A stretch of 64,000 nucleotides of DNA. It comes from an uncultured Clostridia bacterium (GTDB lineage: Bacteria > Bacillota > Clostridia > TANB77 > CAG-508). The notes under the pieces were generated by a model. The model ran no database searches. It was given only the letters and a program-made list of their open reading frames with translations, and was not told where the DNA came from. The position numbers and the translations under genes were made by a program. The first letter of the stretch is position 1, and the number at the start of each line of letters is the position of its first letter. The DNA is taken from contig CAKPKP010000006.1 of NCBI GenBank assembly GCA_934167495.1, forward strand, positions 27,487 to 91,486, in the 5' to 3' direction. Below are positions 9,695-18,884 of this stretch, in pieces.

Positions 9695-11293
9695 ATGAAC
9701 ACAAAATATGTTTTCGTAACAGGAGGAGTAGTATCAGGATTAGGAAAAGGAATAACGGCAGCATCTTTAGGTAGATTATTAAAAAATAGAGGATACAAAG
9801 TTGCAAATCAAAAATTTGATCCATACATAAATGTAGACCCAGGAACAATGAGTCCATATGAACATGGAGAGGTTTTTGTAACAGATGATGGAGCGGAAAC
9901 AGATTTGGATTTAGGACATTATGAAAGATTTACAGATGAAAGTTTAACAAGAAATTCAAGTGTAACATCAGGAAGAATATATCAAAATGTAATAAATAAA
10001 GAACGTAAAGGAGATTATTTAGGAAAAACAGTACAAGTTATACCACATGTTACAAATGAAATAAAAGATAATATATATAGTTTTGAAAACACAGATGTAG
10101 ATATAGTAATAACAGAATTAGGTGGTACAGTAGGAGATATAGAGGGATTAGCTTTAATAGAAGCTATAAGACAAGTTGGATTAGAAAAAGCTCCAGAAGA
10201 TGTTATATATATTCATGTTACATTACTTCCATATATATCAGGGTCATGTGAATTAAAATCAAAACCTACACAACACTCTGTAAAAGAATTACAATCTTTT
10301 GGTATAAAACCAGATGTTTTAGTTTGTAGAAGTGAAACTAACATACCAGATGATATGAGATATAAAATAGCTTTATTCTGTAATGTAAGACCAGAAAACG
10401 TAATTCCAAATTATACAGCAGATAATTTATATGAAGTACCTTTATTATTAGAAAAAGAAGGATTAGCAAATGTTGTTTGTGAACATTTAAAATTAGAGAA
10501 AAAGAAACCAGATAACTCAAAATGGGAAGAAATGATAAAAAGAGCAAAGTCATCAAAAGGAGAAGTTAAAGTAGCAATAGTAGGAAAATATATGCAGTTA
10601 CAAGATTCATATCTTTCAGTTACAGAAAGCTTAAAACACGGTGGAGTAGCAAATGAAGTAAAAGTTAATATTAGTTTTATAGATTCAGAAAATTTAAATG
10701 ATGAAAATGTAAAATCTGTATTAGGAAAGTTTAATGGAATTGTAGTTCCAGGAGGATTTGGCAGTAGAGGTGTAGACGGAATGATTACAGCTATAAAATA
10801 TGCTAGAGAAAGTAATACACCATTTTTGGGAATTTGTTTAGGAATGCAAACAGCAGTTATTGAATTTGCAAGAGATGTTTTAAAACTATCAGATGCAAAC
10901 TCAACAGAATTTGATAAGAAAACAAAAAATCCAGTTATTCATCTTATGGAAGAACAAAAAGGTGTTGTGAAGAAAGGTGGAACTATGAGACTTGGAGCAT
11001 ATCCATGTGTTATAAAAGAGAATACAAAAGCTTTTGAAATTTATGGACAAAAAGAAATTTCAGAAAGACATAGACATAGATTTGAATTTAATAATGACTA
11101 TAAAGCAGAATTAGAAAAAGCAGGTCTTATATGTTCAGGAACTTCACCTGATGTAGAGTTAGTGGAAATAGTAGAATATAAGAAACACCCATTCTTTATT
11201 GCAGGTCAATTCCACCCAGAATTTAAATCAAGACCAGACAGACCATCTCCATTGTTTAGAGATTTCATAAAAGCAGCACAAAGAAAAATATAA
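9695..11293 (+). CDS. pyrG: CTP synthase
   Basis: PyrG converts UTP to CTP using ATP and glutamine. The N-terminal synthetase domain begins KYVFVTGGVVSGLGKGI and carries the conserved KFDPYINVDPGTM. The C-terminal class I glutamine amidotransferase has PGGFGSRG, the nucleophile region FLGICLGMQ and the His/Glu end GQFHPEFKSRP. The length (532 aa) is normal. AATGGAGGTAG precedes the ATG. It is probably monocistronic, between two terminators. Confidence 0.97.
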   Translation: MNTKYVFVTGGVVSGLGKGITAASLGRLLKNRGYKVANQKFDPYINVDPGTMSPYEHGEVFVTDDGAETDLDLGHYERFTDESLTRNSSVTSGRIYQNVINKERKGDYLGKTVQVIPHVTNEIKDNIYSFENTDVDIVITELGGTVGDIEGLALIEAIRQVGLEKAPEDVIYIHVTLLPYISGSCELKSKPTQHSVKELQSFGIKPDVLVCRSETNIPDDMRYKIALFCNVRPENVIPNYTADNLYEVPLLLEKEGLANVVCEHLKLEKKKPDNSKWEEMIKRAKSSKGEVKVAIVGKYMQLQDSYLSVTESLKHGGVANEVKVNISFIDSENLNDENVKSVLGKFNGIVVPGGFGSRGVDGMITAIKYARESNTPFLGICLGMQTAVIEFARDVLKLSDANSTEFDKKTKNPVIHLMEEQKGVVKKGGTMRLGAYPCVIKENTKAFEIYGQKEISERHRHRFEFNNDYKAELEKAGLICSGTSPDVELVEIVEYKKHPFFIAGQFHPEFKSRPDRPSPLFRDFIKAAQRKI

Positions 11294-11309
11294 ATATATA
11301 TTACATATT

Positions 11310-11343
11310 TATCTAATAAGAAATTTTGAGAAGCTTCCTATTA
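11310..11343. repeat. imperfect palindrome, CTAATAAGAAATTTTG type
   Basis: CTAATAAGAA (from 11313) and the inverted CTTCCTATTAG enclose a TTTTGAGAAG centre. A close relative lies at 55515-55550, and shorter pieces are seen near 15945 and 60443, suggesting a dispersed hairpin family. Confidence 0.5.
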
Positions 11344-11348
11344 GATGC

Positions 11349-11388
11349 AAAAGTTTCAAAATAAAAAAAATTTTGAAACTTTTTTTAG
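11349..11388 (+). terminator. pyrG terminator
   Basis: AAAGTTTCAAAAT pairs with ATTTTGAAACTTT, followed by TTTT. It lies within a 5' extension of the next open frame, which is another reason to start the sigma factor at 11423. Confidence 0.8.
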
Positions 11389-11422
11389 ATTTAAATTGTG
11401 TTATAGATATAGGAGGGGAAAG

Positions 11423-11914
11423 ATGTACATATTACCTGAACAAAAAAATAAATATATTGAAGATATGATAAATACATACTCAGATTTAGTTTATAGGTTA
11501 GCAATAACTAGATGTAAAAATAAAGAAAATGCAGAAGATATTTTTCAGGAGGTTTTTCTGATTTTTAATAAAAAACTGCCAACTTTTGAATCAGAAGAAC
11601 ATGCGAAGGCATGGTTTATAAGAGTAACTATAAATTGCAGTAAAAATATTATAAACTCATCTTGGAATAGAAAAACCACAGAATTAGATGAAAATATAGA
11701 ATTTGCAACAAAAGAGAATCATGATGTATTTTATGAGGTCTTGAAATTACCAAAGAATTATAAGACAGTAGTATATTTGCATTATTATGAGGGATATAAG
11801 ATTTTTGAAATAAGTAAGCTATTAAATAAAAAAGAATCAACAATAAAAACCTGGATGTTAAGGGCAAGAAAAATTTTAGAGAAAAATTTAAAAGGAGGTT
11901 TTGATGATGAATAG
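11423..11914 (+). CDS. ECF-type RNA polymerase sigma factor
   Basis: This is a 163-aa sigma-70 family factor with region 2 (YSDLVYRLAITRC, NAEDIFQEVFL) and region 4 (YKTVVYLHYYEGYKIFEIS, STIKTWMLRARKIL). AGGAGGGGAAAG precedes ATG 11423; the open frame to 11345 crosses the pyrG terminator and is not used. The next gene overlaps by 11 nt and encodes a membrane protein with a short cytoplasmic N terminus, the usual arrangement of a sigma factor with its anchored regulator. The regulon is unknown. Confidence 0.9.
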   Translation: MYILPEQKNKYIEDMINTYSDLVYRLAITRCKNKENAEDIFQEVFLIFNKKLPTFESEEHAKAWFIRVTINCSKNIINSSWNRKTTELDENIEFATKENHDVFYEVLKLPKNYKTVVYLHYYEGYKIFEISKLLNKKESTIKTWMLRARKILEKNLKGGFDDE

Positions 11915-13865
11915 TAAGAATTATAAAGATGCGATGGATAATGTAAAAGCAAGTGAAAAGTTAAAAAAAGAAACTTTATCTAAAATCACTACTAAGAAAA
12001 AGTATGGATTTACTATATTCAAGATAGTATCTATAATGTGTATATTTTTATTTGTATTTGCAATTGCTAAAAATAATAATAGAAAACCTGATATTGTTAT
12101 GAATGAGGAAGATAAATATGTTAAATTAGCAACAGAAGATAATATAAAACTACCAACTGTAGATTCTTATGAAAAATTAGTAGAATTATTAGATAAAAAT
12201 AGAGAGGAAGTAATTTATTATACTGAAAGAGAAACTAAAGTAGAATCTGTTATGGATACAGCAACAAATTCAAGCAATGAGGAGAAAAATTATTCAGAAA
12301 CTAATACTCAAGTGAAAGGTGTAGATGAAGCTGATATAGTTAAAACAGACGGAAAAAACATATATTATGTTGTTAAAGAATATAATGGATATGGGATTGC
12401 TATAATTAATGTAAACACAAATGAAAAGGTAAACAAAATCGAATATGACAATAATGAAATTTATCCTTCAGAAATTTTCTTATATAAAGATAAATTAATA
12501 GTTATAGGAAATAAATATCAGAATAATAAAACTGTAATAGAAGAAACTGAAACAACAAGTAAAAGATATTTAGAATTAGCAGATGTAGCATATATAGGCA
12601 ATTCGATGACTACAATTGTTGTATATGATGTTTCAGATGTTTTAAATATAAAAGAAATAAGAAAAGTAGAAATAGAAGGAAATTATATATCATCACGAAT
12701 GATTGAAGAAAATATATATGTAATTTCATCAAAAGATTTATATCAATATTATTATGGAAGTTTAAGAGAAGATGAGTTGCAATCTAGATATTTAGATACA
12801 GCAATATCAGATGATTTAATATGCAAAGACTATAAAGATATATATTATTTTCCAGAAAGTGAAGAAAGTAATTATTTGAATATTGCCAGTTTTAATGTAA
12901 ATAATTTAGAAGATGCAAATGTAAAAACATTTTTAGGTGCTGGAAGTGATGTTTATTGTAGTGAGAACAATTTATATATAACGAAAACAAATTGGAATTA
13001 TAAAATGATTGAAGATTCTACAGCAGAAACTAGCATATATAAAATATCTTTAAATGGAACAAAATTAGTATTAGAAGCGGAAACTAAAATACCAGGAATG
13101 ATAATAAATCAGTTTTCATTAGACGAATATAACGGAAACCTAAGAATTGCAGTTACAAAATATAATAACAATTCTTCAGAAGATACATCAAATAATCTTT
13201 ATATTTTAGATTCTAAATTAAGTGTTATAGGTTCAATAGAAAATATGGCAGAGGGAGAAGAAATATATTCAGTAAGATTTATGGGAAATAAAGGTTATAT
13301 AGTAACATTTAAACAAGTAGATCCATTGTTTGTAATAGATTTGTCAAATCCTATAAACCCAAGTGTAGTAGGTGAGTTAAAAATACCTGGATACAGTAGC
13401 TATTTACATCCATATGATGAAAATCATATTATAGGAATTGGATATAATACTACAGAAACATCATATGGTTCAACAGTGAATGATGGTATAAAATTATCAA
13501 TGTTTGATGTATCTAATCCAACAAACCCTGTAGAAATGTTTAATACTGTAATTGGTGATAAACACACAAACACGAGTGCAACATATGACCATAAAGCTGT
13601 GATGTTTTCTAAAGAAAAAAATATAATTGCTATACCAATAGTACAATATAATAGAAAATATGAATCTAAAGCTGTTATCTATAATATAGATTTTGAAAAC
13701 GGATTTAATCAATTAGGAGAAATAGAAGAAGAATCAGATAATATAACATATAGACGTATAGAAAGAATAATATATGTTGGAAGCAATTATTATACATTTT
13801 CTAATAAATGGGTTAATGTATCTGATATGAAAACTTTTGAAACTATTAAAAATATTGAATTATAA
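11904..13865 (+). CDS. membrane-anchored beta-propeller protein, possible anti-sigma partner
   Basis: A cytoplasmic N terminus of about 40 residues is followed by one membrane segment (IVSIMCIFLFVFAIA) and a long extracytoplasmic part. It has the start of the clostridial C-terminal beta-propeller family (NTQVKGVDEADIVKTDG) and blade-like repeats to the end. AGGAGG lies upstream of the adjacent ATGs 11904 and 11907. The overlap with the ECF sigma gene suggests the N terminus acts as an anti-sigma domain and the propeller as a sensor; this is inference from context. Confidence 0.82.
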   Translation: MMNSKNYKDAMDNVKASEKLKKETLSKITTKKKYGFTIFKIVSIMCIFLFVFAIAKNNNRKPDIVMNEEDKYVKLATEDNIKLPTVDSYEKLVELLDKNREEVIYYTERETKVESVMDTATNSSNEEKNYSETNTQVKGVDEADIVKTDGKNIYYVVKEYNGYGIAIINVNTNEKVNKIEYDNNEIYPSEIFLYKDKLIVIGNKYQNNKTVIEETETTSKRYLELADVAYIGNSMTTIVVYDVSDVLNIKEIRKVEIEGNYISSRMIEENIYVISSKDLYQYYYGSLREDELQSRYLDTAISDDLICKDYKDIYYFPESEESNYLNIASFNVNNLEDANVKTFLGAGSDVYCSENNLYITKTNWNYKMIEDSTAETSIYKISLNGTKLVLEAETKIPGMIINQFSLDEYNGNLRIAVTKYNNNSSEDTSNNLYILDSKLSVIGSIENMAEGEEIYSVRFMGNKGYIVTFKQVDPLFVIDLSNPINPSVVGELKIPGYSSYLHPYDENHIIGIGYNTTETSYGSTVNDGIKLSMFDVSNPTNPVEMFNTVIGDKHTNTSATYDHKAVMFSKEKNIIAIPIVQYNRKYESKAVIYNIDFENGFNQLGEIEEESDNITYRRIERIIYVGSNYYTFSNKWVNVSDMKTFETIKNIEL

Positions 13866-13905
13866 GAAAGAATATGAAAAATATGTGAAAATTACAGATT
13901 AACTA

Positions 13906-13934
13906 TTGACAATTTAATTAAATGGGTATAAATT
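13906..13934 (+). promoter_or_regulatory. promoter of groES-groEL
   Basis: TTGACA (13906-13911) is followed at about 15-17 nt by TATAAATT (13927-13934). It lies just upstream of the CIRCE-like operator. Confidence 0.7.
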
Positions 13935-13935
13935 A

Positions 13936-13962
13936 TTAGCAGTCTTAAATAAAGATTGCTAA
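13936..13962 (+). promoter_or_regulatory. CIRCE-like HrcA operator
   Basis: TTAGCAGTC, nine bases, then GATTGCTAA form an inverted repeat. The canonical CIRCE is TTAGCACTC-N9-GAGTGCTAA; each arm differs by one base, and the two changes do not pair with each other's canonical form but keep the arms largely complementary. Position between promoter and ribosome site fits HrcA repression of groESL. Confidence 0.82.
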
Positions 13963-13986
13963 TATTTTTTTAGGAGGTAATGAATT

Positions 13987-14268
13987 ATGATAAAACCATT
14001 AGCAGACAGAGTTTTAATAAAAATGATAGAAGCAGAAGAAACAACAAAAAGCGGAATTATACTAGCAACAGCTAGTCAAGAAAAACCACAAATAGCAGAA
14101 GTTATAGAAGTAGGACCAGGAGGAGAAGTAGACGGAGAAAAAGTAACAATGTATGTAAAAAAAGGTGATAAAGTAATAACAAGCAAATATTCTGGTACAG
14201 AAGTTAAGTACGAAGGAGAAGAATATATCATTGTAAAACAAAGTGATATATTAGCAATAGTAGAATAA
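13987..14268 (+). CDS. groES: co-chaperonin GroES
   Basis: GroES is the heptameric lid of the GroEL chaperonin. It begins with MIKPLADRVLIKM and carries the mobile-loop region (EETTKSGIILATASQEKP) and VKKGDKVITSKYSGTEV. The length is 93 aa. TTTAGGAGGT precedes the ATG. It is the first gene of the groESL operon, 18 nt before groEL, under a CIRCE-like operator. Confidence 0.98.
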   Translation: MIKPLADRVLIKMIEAEETTKSGIILATASQEKPQIAEVIEVGPGGEVDGEKVTMYVKKGDKVITSKYSGTEVKYEGEEYIIVKQSDILAIVE

Positions 14269-14286
14269 TTTTTAGGAGGAATAAAT

Positions 14287-15924
14287 ATGTCTAAAGAAAT
14301 TAAATATGGTGAAGATGCTAGAAAATCTTTATTAGAAGGAATCAATAAATTAGCAGATACTGTAAAAGTTACATTAGGACCAAAAGGTAGAAATGTAGTA
14401 TTAGATAAAAACTTTGGAGCACCACTTATTACTAATGATGGTGTTACAATAGCAAAAGAAATAGAACTAGATGATAAATTTGAAAACATGGGTGCACAAT
14501 TAGTTAAAGAAGTATCTACAAAAACAAATGATGTTGCAGGTGATGGTACAACAACAGCAACTGTACTTGCACAAATCATGATTAAAGAAGGAATAAAAAA
14601 CATAGCAGCTGGTGGAGATGTTATGGGAATTAAAAAAGGTATGGATAAAGCAACAGCTGTTGTAGTAGATGAATTAAAGAAAATAAGTTCACCAATAAAT
14701 GGAAAAGAAGATATAGCAAGAGTTGCAAGCATTTCTGCAAATAATGAAGAAATAGGAACTTTAATTGCAGAAGCAATGGAGAAAGTTTCTAAAGATGGAG
14801 TTATTACAATAGAAGAATCTAAAACTTCATCAACAGATGTAGAAGTTGTAGAAGGAATGCAATTTGATAAAGGTTATGTATCTCCTTATATGGTTACAGA
14901 TACAGAGAAAATGGAAACAGTAATGGATAATCCATATATATTAATAACAGATAAAAAAATAAGTAATATTCAAGAAATATTACCATTATTAGAAAGTTTA
15001 ATGCAAGAATCAGGAAAACTAGTTATAATAGCAGATGACATTGAAGGAGAAGCTTTATCAACATTAATTTTAAATAAATTAAGAGGAGTATTAAATGTTG
15101 TTGCAGTTAAAGCTCCAGGTTTTGGTGATAGAAGAAAAGAAATGCTTGAAGATATAGCTGTTTTAACAGGTGGAGAAGTAATAACATCTGATTTAGGATT
15201 AGAACTTAAAGAAACAACAATAGAACAATTAGGTAGAGCAAGACAAGTTAAAATTGGAAAAGAATCTACAATAATAGTAGATGGTGCAGGAAATAAAGAT
15301 GAAATAGCTTCTAGAGTAAAACAAATAAGAGCACAATTAGAGGAAACAACTAGCGAATATGATAAAGAAAAATTACAAGAAAGACTTGCAAAGATTTCTG
15401 GTGGTGTTGCTGTTATTCAAGTAGGAGCTGCTACTGAAGTTGAAATGAAAGAAAAGAAATTAAGAATAGAAGATGCTTTATCAGCAACTAAAGCAGCTGT
15501 TGAAGAAGGTATTGTTGCAGGTGGAGGAACAGCTTACATTAATACAATATCTAAAGTAGAAGAATTATTAAATAAAGTAGCTGAAAACGAAAAAGTTGGT
15601 GTTAAAATCATATTAAAAGCTTTGGAAGAACCTGTAAGACAAATTGCAACAAATGCAGGATTAGAAGGAGCTGTTATATTAGAGAAAGTAAAGAATAGTG
15701 CTTCTGGAATAGGATTTGATGCAGCGAAAGAGGAATATGTAGATATGAAGAAAGCTGGAATTGTTGATCCTACAAAAGTAACTCGTTCTGCTATTCAAAA
15801 TGCTGAAAGTATAGCTTCAATGATATTAACAACAGAAAGCATAGTTACAGATAAAAAAGAAAAATCTTGTTCATGCGGTGGCGAACATGGTGGAATGCCA
15901 GCAGGAATGGATGGAATGTATTAA
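14287..15924 (+). CDS. groEL: chaperonin GroEL
   Basis: GroEL is the 60-kDa chaperonin ring subunit. ATP-site blocks are visible (VTLGPKGRNVVLDK, VAGDGTTTATVLAQ). The C terminus shows a short Cys/Gly/Met tail (SCSCGGEHGG ... GMDGMY); the CSCGG stretch is unusual compared with plain GGM tails. The length is 545 aa. TTAGGAGGA precedes the ATG, and a strong hairpin follows at 15970. Confidence 0.98.
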   Translation: MSKEIKYGEDARKSLLEGINKLADTVKVTLGPKGRNVVLDKNFGAPLITNDGVTIAKEIELDDKFENMGAQLVKEVSTKTNDVAGDGTTTATVLAQIMIKEGIKNIAAGGDVMGIKKGMDKATAVVVDELKKISSPINGKEDIARVASISANNEEIGTLIAEAMEKVSKDGVITIEESKTSSTDVEVVEGMQFDKGYVSPYMVTDTEKMETVMDNPYILITDKKISNIQEILPLLESLMQESGKLVIIADDIEGEALSTLILNKLRGVLNVVAVKAPGFGDRRKEMLEDIAVLTGGEVITSDLGLELKETTIEQLGRARQVKIGKESTIIVDGAGNKDEIASRVKQIRAQLEETTSEYDKEKLQERLAKISGGVAVIQVGAATEVEMKEKKLRIEDALSATKAAVEEGIVAGGGTAYINTISKVEELLNKVAENEKVGVKIILKALEEPVRQIATNAGLEGAVILEKVKNSASGIGFDAAKEEYVDMKKAGIVDPTKVTRSAIQNAESIASMILTTESIVTDKKEKSCSCGGEHGGMPAGMDGMY

Positions 15925-15969
15925 TAAATATTAAAGTATTTGTTTAATAGGAAATTCATATTAGATAAA

Positions 15970-16002
15970 AAACCCCATGGGAATTTCCCATGGGATTTTT
16001 AG
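15970..16002 (+). terminator. groESL terminator
   Basis: CCCATGGGAA and TTCCCATGGG form a near-perfect GC-rich stem, followed by ATTTTT. It is one of the strongest terminators in the window. Confidence 0.88.
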
Positions 16003-16005
16003 GCT

Positions 16006-16044
16006 ATATAATATGAAAGTAATGCAACTTTCATATTATATAAA
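16006..16044. repeat. AT-rich inverted repeat
   Basis: TATATAATATGAAAG and CTTTCATATTATATA enclose an 8-nt loop. It lies between the groEL terminator and the end of the convergent Cys-rich small gene, and may act as that gene's 3' hairpin, although no strong T run follows on the minus strand. Confidence 0.55.
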
Positions 16045-16058
16045 ATTATATTTTGGTT

Positions 16059-16178
16059 CTAGCAACAACCATTGTTGTTACCACCGCAACAACAGCATAT
16101 TATGATAAGGAATAATATTATCCATATGCAATCATTACCAAATCCAAATCCGCATCCGCAATTTCTGTTTTCTGGCAT
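16059..16178 (-). CDS. 39-aa Cys/Gly-rich single-pass membrane peptide
   Basis: The minus strand encodes MPENRNCGCGFGFG, then a hydrophobic segment (CIWIILFLIIICCCC), then GGNNNGCC. AAGGGGGG lies 9 nt before the ATG, a good ribosome site. The arrangement resembles small Gly/Cys-rich membrane peptides of Firmicutes, such as YjcZ-type sporulation peptides, but the similarity is only compositional. Eight Cys in 39 residues suggest metal binding or redox coupling. It is too short for routine gene callers. Confidence 0.6.
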   Translation of the reverse strand: MPENRNCGCGFGFGNDCIWIILFLIIICCCCGGNNNGCC

Positions 16179-16359
16179 TTCTCATTTCCCCCCTTTAAAA
16201 AAGATTAAGTATTTTTGAATTTCATTAGTATGTTATATACTATTCTAAATTCGAAAAAGTGTTACAATATAAATTTAAAAAACTTTTAATAAAGTTATAC
16301 ACAAAAAATATTTTTAATGATATAATACGAAAAAATAGAGAAAAATTTGGAGGATACAA

Positions 16360-18855
16360 ATGGGAAAAATAGTTCTATTAGATGATTTAACAATAAATAA
16401 AATAGCTGCTGGAGAGGTTATAGAAAGACCTGCTTCTGCTATAAAAGAATTAGTTGAAAACTCAATTGATGCAGGTGCTACTAATATTTCAGTAGAAGTA
16501 AAAAATGGAGGAATTTCATATATAAGAATAACAGATAATGGATGTGGTATTTCAGAAGATGATATGGAAATTTCTTTTGAAAGACATGCGACAAGTAAAA
16601 TTAGAAAAGCAGAGGATTTAGATACTGTAAAATCTATGGGATTTAGAGGTGAGGCTTTAGCTAGTATCGCAGCTATTGCAAATGTTGAAATGACATCTAG
16701 AACAGCTGATTCAGAAGTAGGACATAAAATTGTTGTAGAGGGTGGTAAAGTATTGGAATTTACTGAGGTTGGAGCTCCAATAGGAACTACAATAATTGTT
16801 AGAAATTTATTTTTCAACACACCAGTAAGATACAAATTTTTAAAGAAAGATTATACAGAATCAGGATACATAGAAGATGTTATAACAAGATTAGCTTTAG
16901 TTAATAAAGATGTTGCAATAAAATATATAAATACAGGAAAAACAATTATTCAAACAGCAGGAAATGGAGATTCAAAATCTACTATATATAGTATTTATGG
17001 AAAAGATATTGCAAATGGAATTATAGATATAAATTATGAATATGAAGGAATTAAAGTAACAGGTGTAATAGGAAAACCAGAAATTGCTAGATCAAATAGA
17101 AGTAATCAAATATTTTTTGTTAATAAAAGAAATGTTAGAGATAAAAGCTTAACTGCAGCTGCAGAACAAGCATATAAAGGTATGTTACCAATAGGAAAAT
17201 TCGGTTTTATTATTTTAAATTTGGACATGGATGCAACAAAAGTTGATGTTAATGTTCATCCTGCAAAATTGGAAGTAAGATTTGAAGAAGAAAGTAAAGT
17301 CTTTAAAGCTGTTTATAATGCAATAAAAGATGGCTTGTTAAAGAAAGAATTAGTTGCAAATGTTGAAAGACCAATAATATTTCAAAGAGAAAATTTTGAA
17401 AATAGTATAAAGCCAGAAATAAAAGAAGAAAAAGAAGAATCAAAAGGATTTGCTGGATTATTTAAAAAGATGCACAAAGACCAAAATGAAAGTGATGAAG
17501 ACAAAAACAATACTTTAAAAGAAATTTATGAATTTAGAAATGAATTAAAAAAGATAGGTGTGTCACCAGTTTCTACGGTTCCTGTGTCTACTGTTCCAGT
17601 AACAGTGCCTACTGAATCTAAAGTAGAAAAAGAAGAAACAAAAATTGATGATATTGAAGTTGATGAAAACTTTATAAAACAAACAAATGAAAAAACAAAA
17701 AGTATTATAGAATCATATTACAATAAGGTTTATAATCTTCAAAAGCCAGTAGAAAAGCCTTCTACAGAAAATCAAGAAAGTGTTACAGAAACAGTAAATA
17801 CTGAAATAAAAGAAAACAATGAGAATCAAGTTATAAATGAAAAAATTGAAGAAAAAACAAATGATGTAATAGAAAATAGCAATGAAATTATTGAAAATAG
17901 AATAGAAAATATAAATAATGAAGTTGTAGAAGAAAAGGTAGAAACTGAAAATATAAATAATGAAATAGAATTTGCTGATAACAGTGAAGAGATGGTAGAT
18001 AATGTTACAGAAAAATTAATGCAAGAAATAAAAGATAGCGATGAAGAAAGGACACAAGTAATAGATACACAAACTGTTAGAAAAGCTTTAGAAGAAATGA
18101 AAAAACCAGAAAATAGTGACAAAAACTTTGATGAAATGTATACAAAAATATTTGGAAAATCACCTGTTCAAGAAACTGTAGAAGAGAAAAAAGATGATGC
18201 ACCAAAATTTGAATTTTCAGCTGATGATGAAAATATAACTGTATTTGAAAATAGCGAAGATTACGCTACAAAACCATTAGAATATAGATTTATAGGTATA
18301 GCATTTTCTACATATATAATAATTGAAATTAAAGATGAAATGTATATAATAGATCAACATGCTGCACATGAAAGAATAATGTATGAAAAGGTTAAGAAGA
18401 ATTATTTTAGTGATGAAGATAAAGATTCACAAATGCTTTTAATACCAGATGTTATAACTTTATCACATAAAGAGGCAGATATAATTAAGCAAAATATTGG
18501 TATGTTTGAGAAAGCTGGATTTACAGTAGAAGAGTTTGGAGAGAATACAGTAAAATTAACTGGAGTACCAAATATATGTATAGATTTAAATACAAAACAA
18601 TTATTTTTAGATTTATTAGATGAAATAGATACAGTTGCTGTAACTGCAAGACAAGAAATAGAAGAAAAGTTTTTATCAACAATAGCATGTAAATCAGCTG
18701 TTAAAGCAAAAATGAAATTAACTGAAGAAGAAGTACATAAATTAATGGAAGTATTATTAAAATTACCTAATCCATTTACTTGTCCTCATGGAAGACCAAC
18801 AGCTATAAAAATGACAAAAGCTGATTTAGAAAAGAAATTTAGTAGAAGAAAATAA
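16360..18855 (+). CDS. mutL: DNA mismatch repair protein MutL
   Basis: MutL couples mismatch recognition to strand removal. The N-terminal GHKL ATPase has NKIAAGEVIERP, ENSIDAG, DNGCGIS, RHATSKI and GFRGEALAS. The C-terminal domain carries the endonuclease metal motif (DQHAAHERIMYE), SAVKAK and CPHGRPTAI. At 831 aa it is long for the family: a low-complexity Glu/Asn/Val linker of roughly 280 residues (about 340-620) joins the halves. No mutS is in the window; it may lie elsewhere. TTTGGAGGATACAA precedes the ATG. miaA follows, a common pairing. Confidence 0.96.
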   Translation: MGKIVLLDDLTINKIAAGEVIERPASAIKELVENSIDAGATNISVEVKNGGISYIRITDNGCGISEDDMEISFERHATSKIRKAEDLDTVKSMGFRGEALASIAAIANVEMTSRTADSEVGHKIVVEGGKVLEFTEVGAPIGTTIIVRNLFFNTPVRYKFLKKDYTESGYIEDVITRLALVNKDVAIKYINTGKTIIQTAGNGDSKSTIYSIYGKDIANGIIDINYEYEGIKVTGVIGKPEIARSNRSNQIFFVNKRNVRDKSLTAAAEQAYKGMLPIGKFGFIILNLDMDATKVDVNVHPAKLEVRFEEESKVFKAVYNAIKDGLLKKELVANVERPIIFQRENFENSIKPEIKEEKEESKGFAGLFKKMHKDQNESDEDKNNTLKEIYEFRNELKKIGVSPVSTVPVSTVPVTVPTESKVEKEETKIDDIEVDENFIKQTNEKTKSIIESYYNKVYNLQKPVEKPSTENQESVTETVNTEIKENNENQVINEKIEEKTNDVIENSNEIIENRIENINNEVVEEKVETENINNEIEFADNSEEMVDNVTEKLMQEIKDSDEERTQVIDTQTVRKALEEMKKPENSDKNFDEMYTKIFGKSPVQETVEEKKDDAPKFEFSADDENITVFENSEDYATKPLEYRFIGIAFSTYIIIEIKDEMYIIDQHAAHERIMYEKVKKNYFSDEDKDSQMLLIPDVITLSHKEADIIKQNIGMFEKAGFTVEEFGENTVKLTGVPNICIDLNTKQLFLDLLDEIDTVAVTARQEIEEKFLSTIACKSAVKAKMKLTEEEVHKLMEVLLKLPNPFTCPHGRPTAIKMTKADLEKKFSRRK

Positions 18856-18884
18856 TTTGGAAACGAAGGGAATGAAAAAGAAAA

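Noticed and set aside
11345..11422. N-terminal extension of the ECF sigma factor
   Set aside because: It overlaps the pyrG terminator hairpin, and a strong ribosome site stands before ATG 11423.
14076..14732. 218-codon minus-strand open frame over groES-groEL
   Set aside because: It lies wholly opposite two certain genes and has no family resemblance; long antisense frames are common in such AT-rich genes.
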